A DNA stretch of 64,000 bases from positions 2,666,001-2,730,000 of the forward strand of contig NZ_LLKN01000002.1 of the NCBI RefSeq assembly GCF_002900095.1, given 5' to 3'. The position numbers and the translations under genes were made by a program. The notes below the pieces were generated by a model that was not told where the DNA came from, did no database searches, and worked only from the letters and a program-made list of their open reading frames with translations. This document shows, one piece after another, positions 9,315-18,281 of this stretch. Origin of the DNA: Salegentibacter mishustinae. Lineage in GTDB: Bacteria > Bacteroidota > Bacteroidia > Flavobacteriales > Flavobacteriaceae. Within the stretch, counting starts at the first letter, position 1; every line of letters begins with the position of its first letter.

Positions 9315-10553
9315 TTATCTTACTTTTAGCGTGATTATAGTTACAATGGCCAGGAAAATTCCAATAATCCAAAAGCGCACTACTATTTTACTTTCGTGAT
9401 ATCCTCTTTTCTGATAATGATGATGCAAAGGAGACATCAGGAAAATTCTTCGGCCTTCGCCATATTTTCTTTTGGTGATCTTAAACCAGGCTACCTGTAA
9501 TACCACCGATAAGTTTTCCATCAGAAATATTCCGCATAAAACTGGGATCAATAATTCTTTCCTGGTGGCAACAGCGAGTACGGCTATAATCCCGCCAATC
9601 GTTAAACTCCCGGTATCGCCCATAAAGATTTGCGCCGGATAAGTATTATACCATAAAAAACCTACCAAAGCTCCCGCAAAGGCACTTATAAAAATGGTCA
9701 TCTCGCCAGATCGCGGGATATACATAATATTCAGGTAATCAGAAAAAATAATGTTACCCGAAACCCAGGCGAAAATCCCCAGCGTGAGCACAATTATTGC
9801 CGAAGAACCGGCTGCGAGGCCGTCTATTCCATCGGTTAAATTGGCCCCATTAGAAACGGCAGTGACAATAAATATTACGATTGGAATAAATATTAACCAG
9901 GCATAATTCTTTAAAGCAGGATCTATCCAACTTATTAAACTGGAATAATCGAATTCGTTATTCTTTACAAAAGGAATGGTGGTAGTGGTGGTTTTAATTT
10001 CAGGTCCCATCTCCCGAATATTCTGAAAACTATCTACCAGTTCCTGTTTTTCTGGAGCCGGCTCATTGGTTTCCTCTTTTACGGTAACACCAGGATGAAA
10101 AAACAAAGTACCTCCCACAATAATACCTAACCCAACCTGGCCAAGAACCTTAAATTTACCCTTTAGGCCTTCTTTGTCCTTTTTAAAAGTTTTAATATAA
10201 TCGTCTACAAACCCAATTGCCCCCATCCAAAGGGTGGTTACAATAAGCAGGATCACATAAATATTTTCAAGTTTCGCAAAAAGCAAAACCGGAACAAGGG
10301 TTGCAAAAATTATAATCAAACCACCCATTGTAGGTGTTCCAGCTTTCTCACTCTGACCTCTTAACCCAAGATCACGAACGCTTTCTCCCACCTGTTTCGC
10401 CAACAAATAACTAATAATTCTTTTTCCGTAAATAGTAGAAATAGCCAAAGAAAGAATAATAGCCATGGCAGATCTAAATGAGATATACTCAAATAAACGC
10501 GCCCCGGGCACCTGGTATTCTGCTTCTAAATATTGAAATAAGTAGTATAACAT
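9315..10553 (-). CDS. mraY: Phospho-N-acetylmuramoyl-pentapeptide-transferase MraY
   Basis: Integral membrane enzyme making lipid I from UDP-MurNAc-pentapeptide and undecaprenyl phosphate. 412 residues from an ATG. Seen: the GTPTMGG motif near residue 72, FVDDY near 115 with the catalytic Asp pair, [10 protein letters not shown] near 238, and the MSPLHHHY motif near the C-terminus. About 50 extra residues (roughly 155-210, polar with a Thr run) sit between membrane segments and explain why it exceeds the usual 360 or so residues. Confidence 0.97.
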   Translation of the reverse strand: MLYYLFQYLEAEYQVPGARLFEYISFRSAMAIILSLAISTIYGKRIISYLLAKQVGESVRDLGLRGQSEKAGTPTMGGLIIIFATLVPVLLFAKLENIYVILLIVTTLWMGAIGFVDDYIKTFKKDKEGLKGKFKVLGQVGLGIIVGGTLFFHPGVTVKEETNEPAPEKQELVDSFQNIREMGPEIKTTTTTIPFVKNNEFDYSSLISWIDPALKNYAWLIFIPIVIFIVTAVSNGANLTDGIDGLAAGSSAIIVLTLGIFAWVSGNIIFSDYLNIMYIPRSGEMTIFISAFAGALVGFLWYNTYPAQIFMGDTGSLTIGGIIAVLAVATRKELLIPVLCGIFLMENLSVVLQVAWFKITKRKYGEGRRIFLMSPLHHHYQKRGYHESKIVVRFWIIGIFLAIVTIITLKVR

Positions 10554-10589
10554 GTTTTCTAATTACTCTTCCCTGGGAAAGTTTTGGGC

Positions 10590-12056
10590 TTACTTATTTA
10601 ATTCATTTAAAAATTCGGTTACTATCTTGAGATCATCAAAATCGCTGCGTTCTCCATTTACTTCCTGGTAGGTCTCGTGACCTTTTCCTGCGATTAGAAT
10701 GATATCATTCTCTCCCGCGATCTGGCAGGCCGTTTTTATAGCCTGTTTTCTATTGGTCACAGACACAATTTTCTTAAAATTCTGCGGCTCTACCCCGGCT
10801 TCAACATCTTCAATAATCTTATCGGGATCCTCAGTTCTTGGATTATCGCTGGTAAAGATCACTTTGGTACTTAAAGCAGAGGCGATATGCCCCATTTTTG
10901 GTCTTTTGGTAGTATCACGATCTCCACCACAACCAACAACAGTTATAAGCTCTTCATTTTTTGTACGGATGCTGTTTATGGTTTCCAGTACATTTTTCAA
11001 AGCATCTGGCGTATGCGCGTAATCTACGATCGCCGTAATTTTTTCTTCTTTTGAAATGATATATTGAAATCTTCCGCTAACAGAATTTAACTCGCTGATA
11101 ATCTTTAAACTTTCCAGGTTTTCAAGGCCTAAAAGTTCTGCAGTAGCATAAATTGCCAAAATATTATAAGCGTTGAAACTTCCAATTAGGCGCGTCCATA
11201 ATTCCTGGTCATTCACTTTCAGCAGTAAACCTGTGAAAGAATTTTCAAGGATCTGCGCTTTATAATCGGCGTAAGATTTTAAGGCGTAAGTATATTTCTG
11301 GGCTTTTGTATTTTGAAGCATTACCTGCCCGTTCTTATCATCAATATTGGTTAAAGCAAATGCTGAAGCCGGTAATTCATCAAAAAAGCGCTTTTTTACA
11401 TCGCGATATTCAGCAAAACTTTTGTGATAATCTAAATGGTCGTGGCTTAGATTCGTAAAAATTCCACCGGCAAACTCCAGCCCGGTAGTTCTATGCTGAT
11501 CTATACCATGAGAACTAACTTCCATAAAGCAAAACTCAACACCTTCATCATTCATTTGCTTAAGGTAATCGTTGATAGTAATAGAATCTGGCGTGGTTCT
11601 TACCGCATCAAAAGCATTTTCAGCAACCATTACTTTTACGGTAGAAAGTAAGCCAACTTTAAAGCCGGCTTTTGTAAATAAATTATATAAAAGCGTAGCA
11701 ATAGTAGTTTTCCCGTTGGTTCCCGTAACCCCTACAAGTTTTAATTTCTCTGAAGGATTATCGTAATAATTCGCAGCCATAAAAGCTAAAGCCTGCTGGG
11801 CGTTTCCAACTTTTATATAAGTAACTCCGTTTACAATTTCCTTCGGAAGTTCTTCGCAAATTATCGCAAGCGCACCCTTATCTATTGCCTGAGCTATATA
11901 CTCGTGACCATCTGAAATACTTCCCCGAATAGCCACAAAAGCATCATTCAGTTCAACTTTTCTCGAGTCAAACTGAAGCTTGTTAATAGTTACCGAAGTA
12001 TTACCTACTACGGCATCGATCTCTACTTTATATAATATGTCTTTTAAGACTCTCAA
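10590..12056 (-). CDS. murE: UDP-MurNAc-L-alanyl-D-glutamate--2,6-diaminopimelate ligase MurE
   Basis: Cytoplasmic Mur ligase adding the third stem-peptide residue. 488 residues. Seen: P-loop GTNGKTT at 112-118, the NLSHDHLDYH motif near 205, the DYAHTPDAL motif near 345, and SDNPRTEDP near 410. In the family DNPR marks meso-diaminopimelate specificity. The start is a TTG at 12056 that overlaps the ftsI stop (TTGA), a coupled arrangement; there is no early in-frame ATG. Confidence 0.96.
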   Translation of the reverse strand: MRVLKDILYKVEIDAVVGNTSVTINKLQFDSRKVELNDAFVAIRGSISDGHEYIAQAIDKGALAIICEELPKEIVNGVTYIKVGNAQQALAFMAANYYDNPSEKLKLVGVTGTNGKTTIATLLYNLFTKAGFKVGLLSTVKVMVAENAFDAVRTTPDSITINDYLKQMNDEGVEFCFMEVSSHGIDQHRTTGLEFAGGIFTNLSHDHLDYHKSFAEYRDVKKRFFDELPASAFALTNIDDKNGQVMLQNTKAQKYTYALKSYADYKAQILENSFTGLLLKVNDQELWTRLIGSFNAYNILAIYATAELLGLENLESLKIISELNSVSGRFQYIISKEEKITAIVDYAHTPDALKNVLETINSIRTKNEELITVVGCGGDRDTTKRPKMGHIASALSTKVIFTSDNPRTEDPDKIIEDVEAGVEPQNFKKIVSVTNRKQAIKTACQIAGENDIILIAGKGHETYQEVNGERSDFDDLKIVTEFLNELNK

Positions 12057-14044
12057 CCTATATTTAAATTTACTTGTTGGTTAGTTTTTATTTTTTGTCC
12101 TGCAGATATTGATTGCGCTCTAACTCTTCCAGTGCCTTTGAAATTCACTTTTAAACCAAGGTTTTCTAAAAGAGAAACAGCATCCATTGCAGGCATTCCG
12201 GTTACATCTGGCATTATTAGTTTTTCATTTTCAAAACTTGCATAATAAGCTTCAAAATCCTCTACCACCTTATCATTTTTAATATCAAGAGATGGCAGGG
12301 TATCCATAACCGGAGTGTCGGTATAGATCTTTTGGGCGATTTGTTTAAAAACCGGCGCAGCAACAATATTCCCGTAATAACCTTTTCTTTTATTTGGTTT
12401 GTGAATAATTACAATACAAGAATATTTGGGATTTTCGGCAGGAAAATATCCGGCGAAAGAAGAGATATATCTTCCCGGCTCTATCCAATATTCAACCTGG
12501 CAGGTTCCTGTTTTTCCGGCCATAGAAAAATTTGGGGTATAAATATTTGCGGCAGTACCTCTTTCTACGGTATGCTGCATCATATTTTGGAGTTTTTTAG
12601 CAGTTTCAGGAGAACAAATTCTAGGATTCATTACCTCCCGCTCAACTTTTAAAATACTTTTATCCCATTCCTTGACTTCCTTTATAAATCTCGGTTTTAC
12701 CATTTCTCCATTATTGGCGATGGCATTATAAAAATTAAGCGTTTGCAGAGGCGTCAATGAAACTCCGTAGCCAAAGGCCATCCAGGGCAAACTCAATCCA
12801 TTCCAGTTTTTATCTTTTGGATGCGGAATTCTTGGAGAGCCTTCTCCTTTTATATCCAGGCCTATTTTATTATTAAGCCCCATATCGTATAAACGATCAA
12901 CAAATTTGGACGGATTACTTTTATAACCTTCGGTAATAATTTTAGTGAAAGCGGTATTAGAGGAAACCTCGAAAGCGCGTGCTGCCGAAACTTTACCATA
13001 ACCTCCACGACGGGAATCCCTAACCGGTCTTCCGTAATATCGTACCACACCATTTTCGGTATCGATAACCGAACTGGTATCTATCACATTATCTTCCAAA
13101 GCGGCGGTCATCGCCATTAATTTAAACGTCGATCCCGGCTCACTAGATTCGTAAACTGCGTAGTTTCTTTTTTCGAAATAAGTTCCGGCTTCTGTGCGAC
13201 CAAGATTAGACATCGCTTTGATCTCGCCGGTTTTGGTTTCCATAACCACCACAGTACCATGATCTGCTTCAAAATACTCGAGTTGTTTTAATAAAGCATG
13301 ATGTGCAATATCCTGGATGTTCACATCTATAGTAGAAATCACATCGTAACCATCTTTAGGCTCTACCTCGTTATTATCACTAATTGGTTTCCACTGGCCT
13401 TTGGCTATTTTTTGTTTTAACCTACGGCCATCGGTTCCTCTTAAATAAGAACTAAAAGCACCTTCAAGACCTACCCGCGTAAAATATCCATTCTCATCCT
13501 GACGCTCGTAACCAACCGTTCTTTCTCCCATTTTCCCCAACGGATGCTCTCGAACAGTTCTTTGCTCTACAATAATACCTCCTCTATATGCACCTAAATT
13601 GAACATGGGAAAGCTTTTAACCTTCATATATTCTGAATAACCAAGATTTTGAGCGATAGGCAAATAACGTTGACCATTAGCTCTCGCCTGTCTTAAACGC
13701 TGAGACCAATATGCGGCCGATCTCCCAAACATCTCGGTTAGATTATTGGAAAGTGGCACTATATTCTCCTGGAAATTTTTATCTGAAACGGTAACCGCAT
13801 CAAATCTTATATCGTATTTAGGGACTGAAGTTGCCAAAAGATTTCCATTGGCATCGTAAAGGTTTCCACGGCTGGCAGGAATTTTAAAGCTACGCACAGT
13901 ACGTTCTTCGGCAAGATTTCGGTAATAATCTCCCTCCACAAACTGAATATCGAGCAGCTTCACACCTACCCCAACAGCAAAAATGAACATACAGGCCGCA
14001 ACCACGTATAATCTATTTAATATGCCTTTTTCTGATGTAGCCAT
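12053..14044 (-). CDS. ftsI: Septal transpeptidase FtsI (PBP3-type, with PASTA domain)
   Basis: Class B penicillin-binding protein that cross-links septal peptidoglycan in the periplasm with FtsW. 663 residues from an ATG. Seen: one N-terminal membrane segment at about 10-30, a PBP dimerisation domain, then the transpeptidase motifs S305-TFK, SSN at 361-363 and KTGT at 511-514. The last 60 residues form a PASTA-like domain beginning PDVTGMPAMDAV. A C-terminal PASTA domain is absent from E. coli FtsI but occurs in Bacteroidetes and Gram-positive homologues. Confidence 0.96.
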   Translation of the reverse strand: MATSEKGILNRLYVVAACMFIFAVGVGVKLLDIQFVEGDYYRNLAEERTVRSFKIPASRGNLYDANGNLLATSVPKYDIRFDAVTVSDKNFQENIVPLSNNLTEMFGRSAAYWSQRLRQARANGQRYLPIAQNLGYSEYMKVKSFPMFNLGAYRGGIIVEQRTVREHPLGKMGERTVGYERQDENGYFTRVGLEGAFSSYLRGTDGRRLKQKIAKGQWKPISDNNEVEPKDGYDVISTIDVNIQDIAHHALLKQLEYFEADHGTVVVMETKTGEIKAMSNLGRTEAGTYFEKRNYAVYESSEPGSTFKLMAMTAALEDNVIDTSSVIDTENGVVRYYGRPVRDSRRGGYGKVSAARAFEVSSNTAFTKIITEGYKSNPSKFVDRLYDMGLNNKIGLDIKGEGSPRIPHPKDKNWNGLSLPWMAFGYGVSLTPLQTLNFYNAIANNGEMVKPRFIKEVKEWDKSILKVEREVMNPRICSPETAKKLQNMMQHTVERGTAANIYTPNFSMAGKTGTCQVEYWIEPGRYISSFAGYFPAENPKYSCIVIIHKPNKRKGYYGNIVAAPVFKQIAQKIYTDTPVMDTLPSLDIKNDKVVEDFEAYYASFENEKLIMPDVTGMPAMDAVSLLENLGLKVNFKGTGRVRAQSISAGQKIKTNQQVNLNIG

Positions 14045-14362
14045 TTACTCCTTTATCTTCACTTTAATTTTATACGGCGGGTTCTCGGAAGGAAGAATCC
14101 CACGATCTTTCATTTTTTGGGTAATCGTCGATTCCATTTTAATTCGCATTAAAGCCGAACGACGATCTACAAATTCACTTTTTAACTCTCTTACTTCTGT
14201 ATGAAGTTTTGCTATTCTATGCACCTTACGCTCTGCACTATGCGAACTCGCAATCATAATTATCGCCAGCAGCGTACAAAAAACTATAAAGCGCCAGTTG
14301 TTTACCGCATCCCTGCTAATAAGAAAATTAGCACGTAGTATGTTGTAAAAACCTTTCCTCAT
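14045..14362 (-). CDS. ftsL: FtsL-like divisome membrane protein
   Basis: Small bitopic protein in the ftsL position between rsmH and ftsI. 105 residues from the ATG at 14362; a TTG at 14377 would add five residues. Seen: short basic cytoplasmic tail, one hydrophobic segment (FIVFCTLLAIIMIAS) at about 25-40, then a charged heptad-like stretch suggesting a coiled coil. FtsL proteins form a complex with FtsB and FtsQ. Sequence conservation is low, so the call rests on architecture and gene order. Its stop abuts the ftsI start. Confidence 0.8.
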   Translation of the reverse strand: MRKGFYNILRANFLISRDAVNNWRFIVFCTLLAIIMIASSHSAERKVHRIAKLHTEVRELKSEFVDRRSALMRIKMESTITQKMKDRGILPSENPPYKIKVKIKE

Positions 14363-14412
14363 CTCTTTTAACTTCAACCTCCTCGCGAGAATTCATTATA
14401 GTTTTTCAAAAA

Positions 14413-15309
14413 CTATAATTTCTTCGCCACTCTTAATTTGGCACTTCTCGCCCTATTGTTTTCTTTAATTTCTTCAGCCGAAGGCACTATAAGTCCTCCT
14501 ACTTTTTTGAAAGGAACCGAAATATTCCCGTAGAAATCTTTTTCAGGCTCTCCCTCAAACAAACCACTTCTTATGTATCGCTTCACCAATCTATCCTCCA
14601 AAGAGTGATAAGAAATAAGACTAATTCTCCCATTTTTTACCACCAGCTCTTCGGTTTGCTTTAAAAAATTTTTTAAAACCTCGATCTCCTGGTTCACTTC
14701 AATTCGAATTGCCTGGTAAATCTGCGCCAGTATTTTATTCTCTTTACCTTTAAATAAATGTGGTTTCAGCAAATCGTTTAATTGTTCGCTGCTCTCTATC
14801 GGCTTTTCCTTTCTTGCATCCACAATAAGCCTGGCAAGCTTTGGCGCATTTTTTAAATCGGCGTATTCGTAAAACAGCTTTTTAAGCTGATCTTCTCCGT
14901 ATTCATTGATCACCTCATAGGCACTCAACTTACTTCCCTGGTTCATTCGCATGTCTAAACGCGCGTCAAAACGAGTAGAAAAACCTCTTTCTGCTTCGTT
15001 GAATTGATGCGAGGAAACGCCAAAATCACCTAAAATCCCATCGACTTTCTTAACTCCGTAAAACCTCAAAAATCGTTTTATGAATTTGAAGTTTTCGTGA
15101 ATTAGCGTAAACCGAGGGTCTTCAATAGTATTCTGCAAGGCATCCTTATCCTGATCAAAACCAAAAAGTTTTCCTTTAGGACCAAGCCTGCTTAAAATTT
15201 CGCGGGAATGACCACCACCTCCAAACGTAACATCTACATACACGCCATCTTCCTTAATATTAAGGCCGTCTACAGACTCTTTTAATAATACCGGATTATG
15301 ATATTGCAT
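14413..15309 (-). CDS. rsmH: 16S rRNA (cytosine(1402)-N4)-methyltransferase RsmH
   Basis: SAM-dependent methyltransferase modifying C1402 in the decoding centre of 16S rRNA; formerly MraW. 298 residues from an ATG. Seen: opening HNPVLLKES, SAM-binding DVTFGGGGHS at about 26-35, GILGDFGVSSHQ near 93, and the C-terminal ISYHSLEDRLVK motif near 235. The start overlaps the mraZ end by 14 bp, indicating one transcript and translational coupling. Confidence 0.97.
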   Translation of the reverse strand: MQYHNPVLLKESVDGLNIKEDGVYVDVTFGGGGHSREILSRLGPKGKLFGFDQDKDALQNTIEDPRFTLIHENFKFIKRFLRFYGVKKVDGILGDFGVSSHQFNEAERGFSTRFDARLDMRMNQGSKLSAYEVINEYGEDQLKKLFYEYADLKNAPKLARLIVDARKEKPIESSEQLNDLLKPHLFKGKENKILAQIYQAIRIEVNQEIEVLKNFLKQTEELVVKNGRISLISYHSLEDRLVKRYIRSGLFEGEPEKDFYGNISVPFKKVGGLIVPSAEEIKENNRARSAKLRVAKKL

Positions 15310-15763
15310 CTAAATCATCGTTTCCCATTACTTCTTCAGCTAATTCAGCAAAATCATCTGAAGTCTCATCAATGGTATTTTCGTATTTATCTTTATCCCA
15401 GATCTCTATAATATTTACTGCAGAAGAAAGCACGATCTCTTTATTAATCCCTGCGAATCCAACAAGATCTTTCGGAATTAAAAGCCTACCGTTAGAATCT
15501 ACTTCTACCATCTTCACACCGGCAGTAAACCTTCTAATAAAATCGTTATTCTTCTTTTTGAAACGGTTCAGCCCGTTAATTTTCTGCATTAAAACATTCC
15601 ATTCCTGCATAGGATACAACTCTAAACAAGGTTGAAAAACCGAACGTTTTAGCACAAAACCATCCTGCAACATAGGCGCAAGCTGCTTTTTTAATGCGGA
15701 AGGAACCATTAACCGGCCCTTGGCATCTGCTTTACATTCGTATGTTCCAATGAGATTTACCAC
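15296..15763 (-). CDS. mraZ: Division/cell wall cluster transcriptional regulator MraZ
   Basis: AbrB-like DNA-binding protein that controls the mra/dcw operon from repeats in its own promoter. 155 residues. Seen: two SpoVT/AbrB-type halves, the first with DAKGRLMVPS near residue 13 and the second with DSNGRLLIPKDL near 93. The start must be the GTG at 15763: upstream in frame the next informative codon is a TAA, and no ATG precedes the first domain. It heads the cluster, and three GTGGTA repeats lie just upstream. Confidence 0.96.
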   Translation of the reverse strand: MVNLIGTYECKADAKGRLMVPSALKKQLAPMLQDGFVLKRSVFQPCLELYPMQEWNVLMQKINGLNRFKKKNNDFIRRFTAGVKMVEVDSNGRLLIPKDLVGFAGINKEIVLSSAVNIIEIWDKDKYENTIDETSDDFAELAEEVMGNDDLDAIS

Positions 15764-15781
15764 TTCTATACTTTATAGAGT

Positions 15782-15789
15782 CAAATATA
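15782..15789 (-). promoter_or_regulatory. Promoter -7 element of the mraZ operon
   Basis: Minus-strand TATATTTG matches the Bacteroidetes -7 consensus TAnnTTTG exactly and predicts a start about 12 nt before the mraZ GTG. No good TTTG box is seen at the -33 position. The MraZ repeats occupy that place instead. Confidence 0.65.
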
Positions 15790-15799
15790 TTGAAAAAAT

Positions 15800-15825
15800 T
15801 ACCACATTTTACCACTTTCTACCAC
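15800..15825 (-). promoter_or_regulatory. MraZ operator: three GTGGTA repeats at 10-bp spacing
   Basis: On the minus strand GTGGTA occurs at 15825-15820, 15815-15810 and 15805-15800, exactly one helical turn apart. MraZ is known to bind TGGG/TGGT-type direct repeats with about 10-bp period in front of its operon. The array covers the region where the -33 box should be, which fits repression of the downstream -7 site. Confidence 0.8.
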
Positions 15826-16010
15826 TTTGTTGATAAGTTTCTCCACTGTATTTAGCTGAAAGACTATCAAGTAGCGCTATTCATTTAGGTTTCAGAGTCT
15901 TGGTTTTTATTGTGCTTTTGTTGTTAAAAATTTTAGAAATGGAGTAAAAAATGCATTTCCTAAATCACTTTGCTATTTCTTAAAAATGATTATACTTGTA
16001 ATGAAATCGC

Positions 16011-16018
16011 TATATTTG
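16011..16018 (+). promoter_or_regulatory. Promoter -7 element upstream of the alpha/beta hydrolase gene
   Basis: TATATTTG on the plus strand matches TAnnTTTG, 26 nt before the ATG at 16044. A TTTG-type -33 box at the normal distance was not found. The rest of the 280-bp divergent gap (15764-16043) shows no other clear structure. Confidence 0.5.
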
Positions 16019-16043
16019 CGATTGCTAACCGCAAAGCCAATCA

Positions 16044-16808
16044 ATGAAAAATAATTTAAGGCAAGAGGGAAAGTTTACGTACCTGGAGCAAGGAGAAGGA
16101 ACCCCGATAGTTATTTTACACGGACTTATGGGCGGTTTAAGTAATTTTGATGGGGTTACCGAATATTTTCCGAAGCACGGTTATAAAGTGGTTATTCCAG
16201 AACTTCCTTTGTATTCCATGTCGCTACTTAAAACCAGCGTACAAACTTTTGCTAAATATTTAAAAGAATTTGTAGATTTTAAAGGTTACGATAAAGTGAT
16301 CCTGCTAGGGAATTCGCTGGGTGGGCATATTGCTTTATTAGCCACAAAATTATATCCCGAAATGGTAGAAGCCCTGGTAATCACAGGAAGTTCGGGACTT
16401 TACGAAAATTCTATGGGCGAGAGCTATCCGCGCCGTGGAGACTACGAATTTATCAAGAAAAAAGCTCAGGATGTTTTTTACGATCCTGAAGTTGCCACAA
16501 AAGAAGTGGTAGACGATGTTTATGAAACGGTAAGCGATCGCAACAAACTGGTAAAAACTCTTGCTATTGCAAAAAGTGCCATTAGGCATAATATGGCAAA
16601 AGATCTACCAAAAATGAAAACCCCAACCTGTATTATTTGGGGGAAAGACGATAATGTAACCCCACCAGAAGTAGCTGAAGATTTCCAGCGTTTGCTCCCG
16701 GATGCCGATCTTTATTGGGTAGATAAATGCGGACACGCTGCTATGATGGAGCATCCAGTACGGTTTAATGAACTACTTCACGACTGGTTGCAAAAAAGAA
16801 ATTTCTAG
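16044..16808 (+). CDS. Alpha/beta hydrolase
   Basis: Alpha/beta-hydrolase fold enzyme, 254 residues from an ATG, no signal peptide, so cytoplasmic. Seen: oxyanion-hole motif HGLMGG near residue 26, nucleophile elbow GNSLGG near 95 with the catalytic Ser, Asp in WGKDDNVTP near 202, and His in KCGHAAMMEHP near 233. The triad is complete. The substrate cannot be told; the family includes esterases and C-C hydrolases. It precedes engB by 79 bp on the same strand, divergent from the mraZ operon. Confidence 0.85.
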   Translation: MKNNLRQEGKFTYLEQGEGTPIVILHGLMGGLSNFDGVTEYFPKHGYKVVIPELPLYSMSLLKTSVQTFAKYLKEFVDFKGYDKVILLGNSLGGHIALLATKLYPEMVEALVITGSSGLYENSMGESYPRRGDYEFIKKKAQDVFYDPEVATKEVVDDVYETVSDRNKLVKTLAIAKSAIRHNMAKDLPKMKTPTCIIWGKDDNVTPPEVAEDFQRLLPDADLYWVDKCGHAAMMEHPVRFNELLHDWLQKRNF

Positions 16809-16887
16809 GCAAAATAACCTATAAAGGTTTAAGGTTTGATGCCTCTGAAGCTGACATTAAACAAGATCACTTTCAAAAAATTTTAAA

Positions 16888-17505
16888 ATGAAAATCAAGT
16901 CGGCAGAATTTGTGGTAAGCAATACACGGGTAGACAAATGCCCTGATAGCAAACTGCCCGAATATGCTTTTATTGGTCGAAGTAATGTTGGGAAGTCTTC
17001 CTTAATCAATATGCTCACCGACAGAAAGACCCTGGCAAAAACCTCAGCTAAACCGGGAAAAACGCAGCTTATTAATCATTTTTTGATCAATAAGAACTGG
17101 CATCTTGTAGACTTACCGGGTTATGGTTATGCAAAAGTCTCAAAATCTACCAAGCGTACTTTTCAAAAATTTATCACCGCTTATTTTGACAAACGCAAAC
17201 AAATGATTTGCGCTTTTGTTCTTATAGACAGCAGGCACGAGCCACAGCCCATAGATATGGAATTTATGCAATGGCTTGGAGAGCACCAGGTTCCATTTTG
17301 CATTATTTTTACAAAAGCCGATAAGCTAAAGCCGAAGATGCTTGAGAAAAATATCAATCATTACCAGGATAAAATGTTGGAAATTTGGGAAGAAATGCCA
17401 GAGTTTTTTGTGAGCTCGGCAACCTCTAAACTAGGGCAGGATGAAATACTGGACTATATTGAGGCTATTAATAATGAATTAAGTTCTAATAATTCACCTG
17501 GCTAG
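16888..17505 (+). CDS. engB: Ribosome biogenesis GTP-binding protein EngB/YsxC
   Basis: TrmE-Era-EngA family GTPase needed for late assembly of the 50S subunit. 205 residues from an ATG. Seen: G1 [10 protein letters not shown] near residue 31, G2 region KPGKTQ near 57, G3 DLPGYG near 76, G4 TKADKL near 143 and G5 VSSAT near 176. Length is normal. It shares a strand with the hydrolase upstream. Its stop overlaps the stop of the convergent small gene by 4 bp. Confidence 0.96.
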   Translation: MKIKSAEFVVSNTRVDKCPDSKLPEYAFIGRSNVGKSSLINMLTDRKTLAKTSAKPGKTQLINHFLINKNWHLVDLPGYGYAKVSKSTKRTFQKFITAYFDKRKQMICAFVLIDSRHEPQPIDMEFMQWLGEHQVPFCIIFTKADKLKPKMLEKNINHYQDKMLEIWEEMPEFFVSSATSKLGQDEILDYIEAINNELSSNNSPG

Positions 17506-17867
17506 ATTTTAAGCCGCTCTTCAATAAGCACAATTAAAGCTTCAGTATTTGGTACTCGTTCCAGTTCTTCAGTAGTGATAAAAATACCCATTTCAGCTTC
17601 GTCTTCCCACAAAACGATGGGAAATGTATATTTATAGCTAAACTTAGAAGCGTACTTCTTTCGGAATTCATCTATATGCAGGAAATTCATTTCTACATTA
17701 GATTTTTGCCGAAATTCTTTCCATTGTGAGTTTTCAGAAAAAGTTCCGTAGGTAAGCTTGCAAAGATTACAAGCATAAGATTTGGGACTTACAATTTTAT
17801 GCAGCGCATCCAGAACAGCATTATGTGTTCCGGAAAACGCGTTATAAACAAAGATGAGTTTCTCCAC
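17502..17867 (-). CDS. Conserved hypothetical protein (121 aa)
   Basis: Family not recognised with certainty. 121 residues from a GTG. Seen: opening [18 protein letters not shown], then a [12 protein letters not shown] segment with a C-x2-C pair, and an acidic second half; no membrane segment or signal peptide. The single Cys pair could bind metal or be redox active, but nothing else supports either. Similar small proteins in Bacteroidetes are, from memory, sometimes labelled GTPase, yet no G motifs are visible here. It is convergent with engB. Confidence 0.7.
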   Translation of the reverse strand: MEKLIFVYNAFSGTHNAVLDALHKIVSPKSYACNLCKLTYGTFSENSQWKEFRQKSNVEMNFLHIDEFRKKYASKFSYKYTFPIVLWEDEAEMGIFITTEELERVPNTEALIVLIEERLKI

Positions 17868-17942
17868 TCGATAATCGAGATTTATATTCTGTTTCTAATC
17901 CAATTTTTTCCTACGCAGGTCCCAAGGACTCACTCAAGGTAA

Positions 17943-18281
17943 TTATTTTTGAGTGATTTCTAATTTCTCGGCAAAATAATCGCAGAAATCTTTCATCGTG
18001 GCGGTCATCTTTTCGTCCTGTGTTGCACGATTAAAGGTATCGCTCATAGAAACAAGCGTTTGGTGAAAGAATTTCTTCATTTCATCTACCGGCATATCTT
18101 TAGTCCAAAGATCTATTCGCAGTGTTTCCTGAGATTTGCTATCCCAAACCGAAAGCATTAAAGCCTTGGCATCTTCTTTATAGACATTTCCGTCTTCAGC
18201 ACTCCAGGTAATCTCTTCTGGCACTCGATTCTCATCGGTTACCACTTCTATATTTATTTCTGACTTTTTAAATTCTGACAT
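17943..18281 (-). CDS. gldC: Gliding motility protein GldC
   Basis: 112 residues, cytoplasmic by composition. GldC was found in Flavobacterium johnsoniae as a helper of gliding motility; its biochemical role is not established. Seen: opening KKSEINIEVVTDENRVPE, then a WSAEDG segment, acidic throughout. Its ATG overlaps the gldB stop as TAATG, so the two are translationally coupled. The gldB-gldC pair next to nadE supports the call. Confidence 0.88.
   Translation of the reverse strand: MSEFKKSEINIEVVTDENRVPEEITWSAEDGNVYKEDAKALMLSVWDSKSQETLRIDLWTKDMPVDEMKKFFHQTLVSMSDTFNRATQDEKMTATMKDFCDYFAEKLEITQK

Noticed and set aside
12332-12652. Open frame on the plus strand inside ftsI
   Set aside because: Shadow of a strongly supported gene; no family-like motif, only chance hydrophobic stretches.
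17868-17942. Short palindromic bits (TCGATAATCGA) before gldC's 3' end
   Set aside because: Only a few base pairs and no T-tract; below what chance would give in AT-rich DNA.
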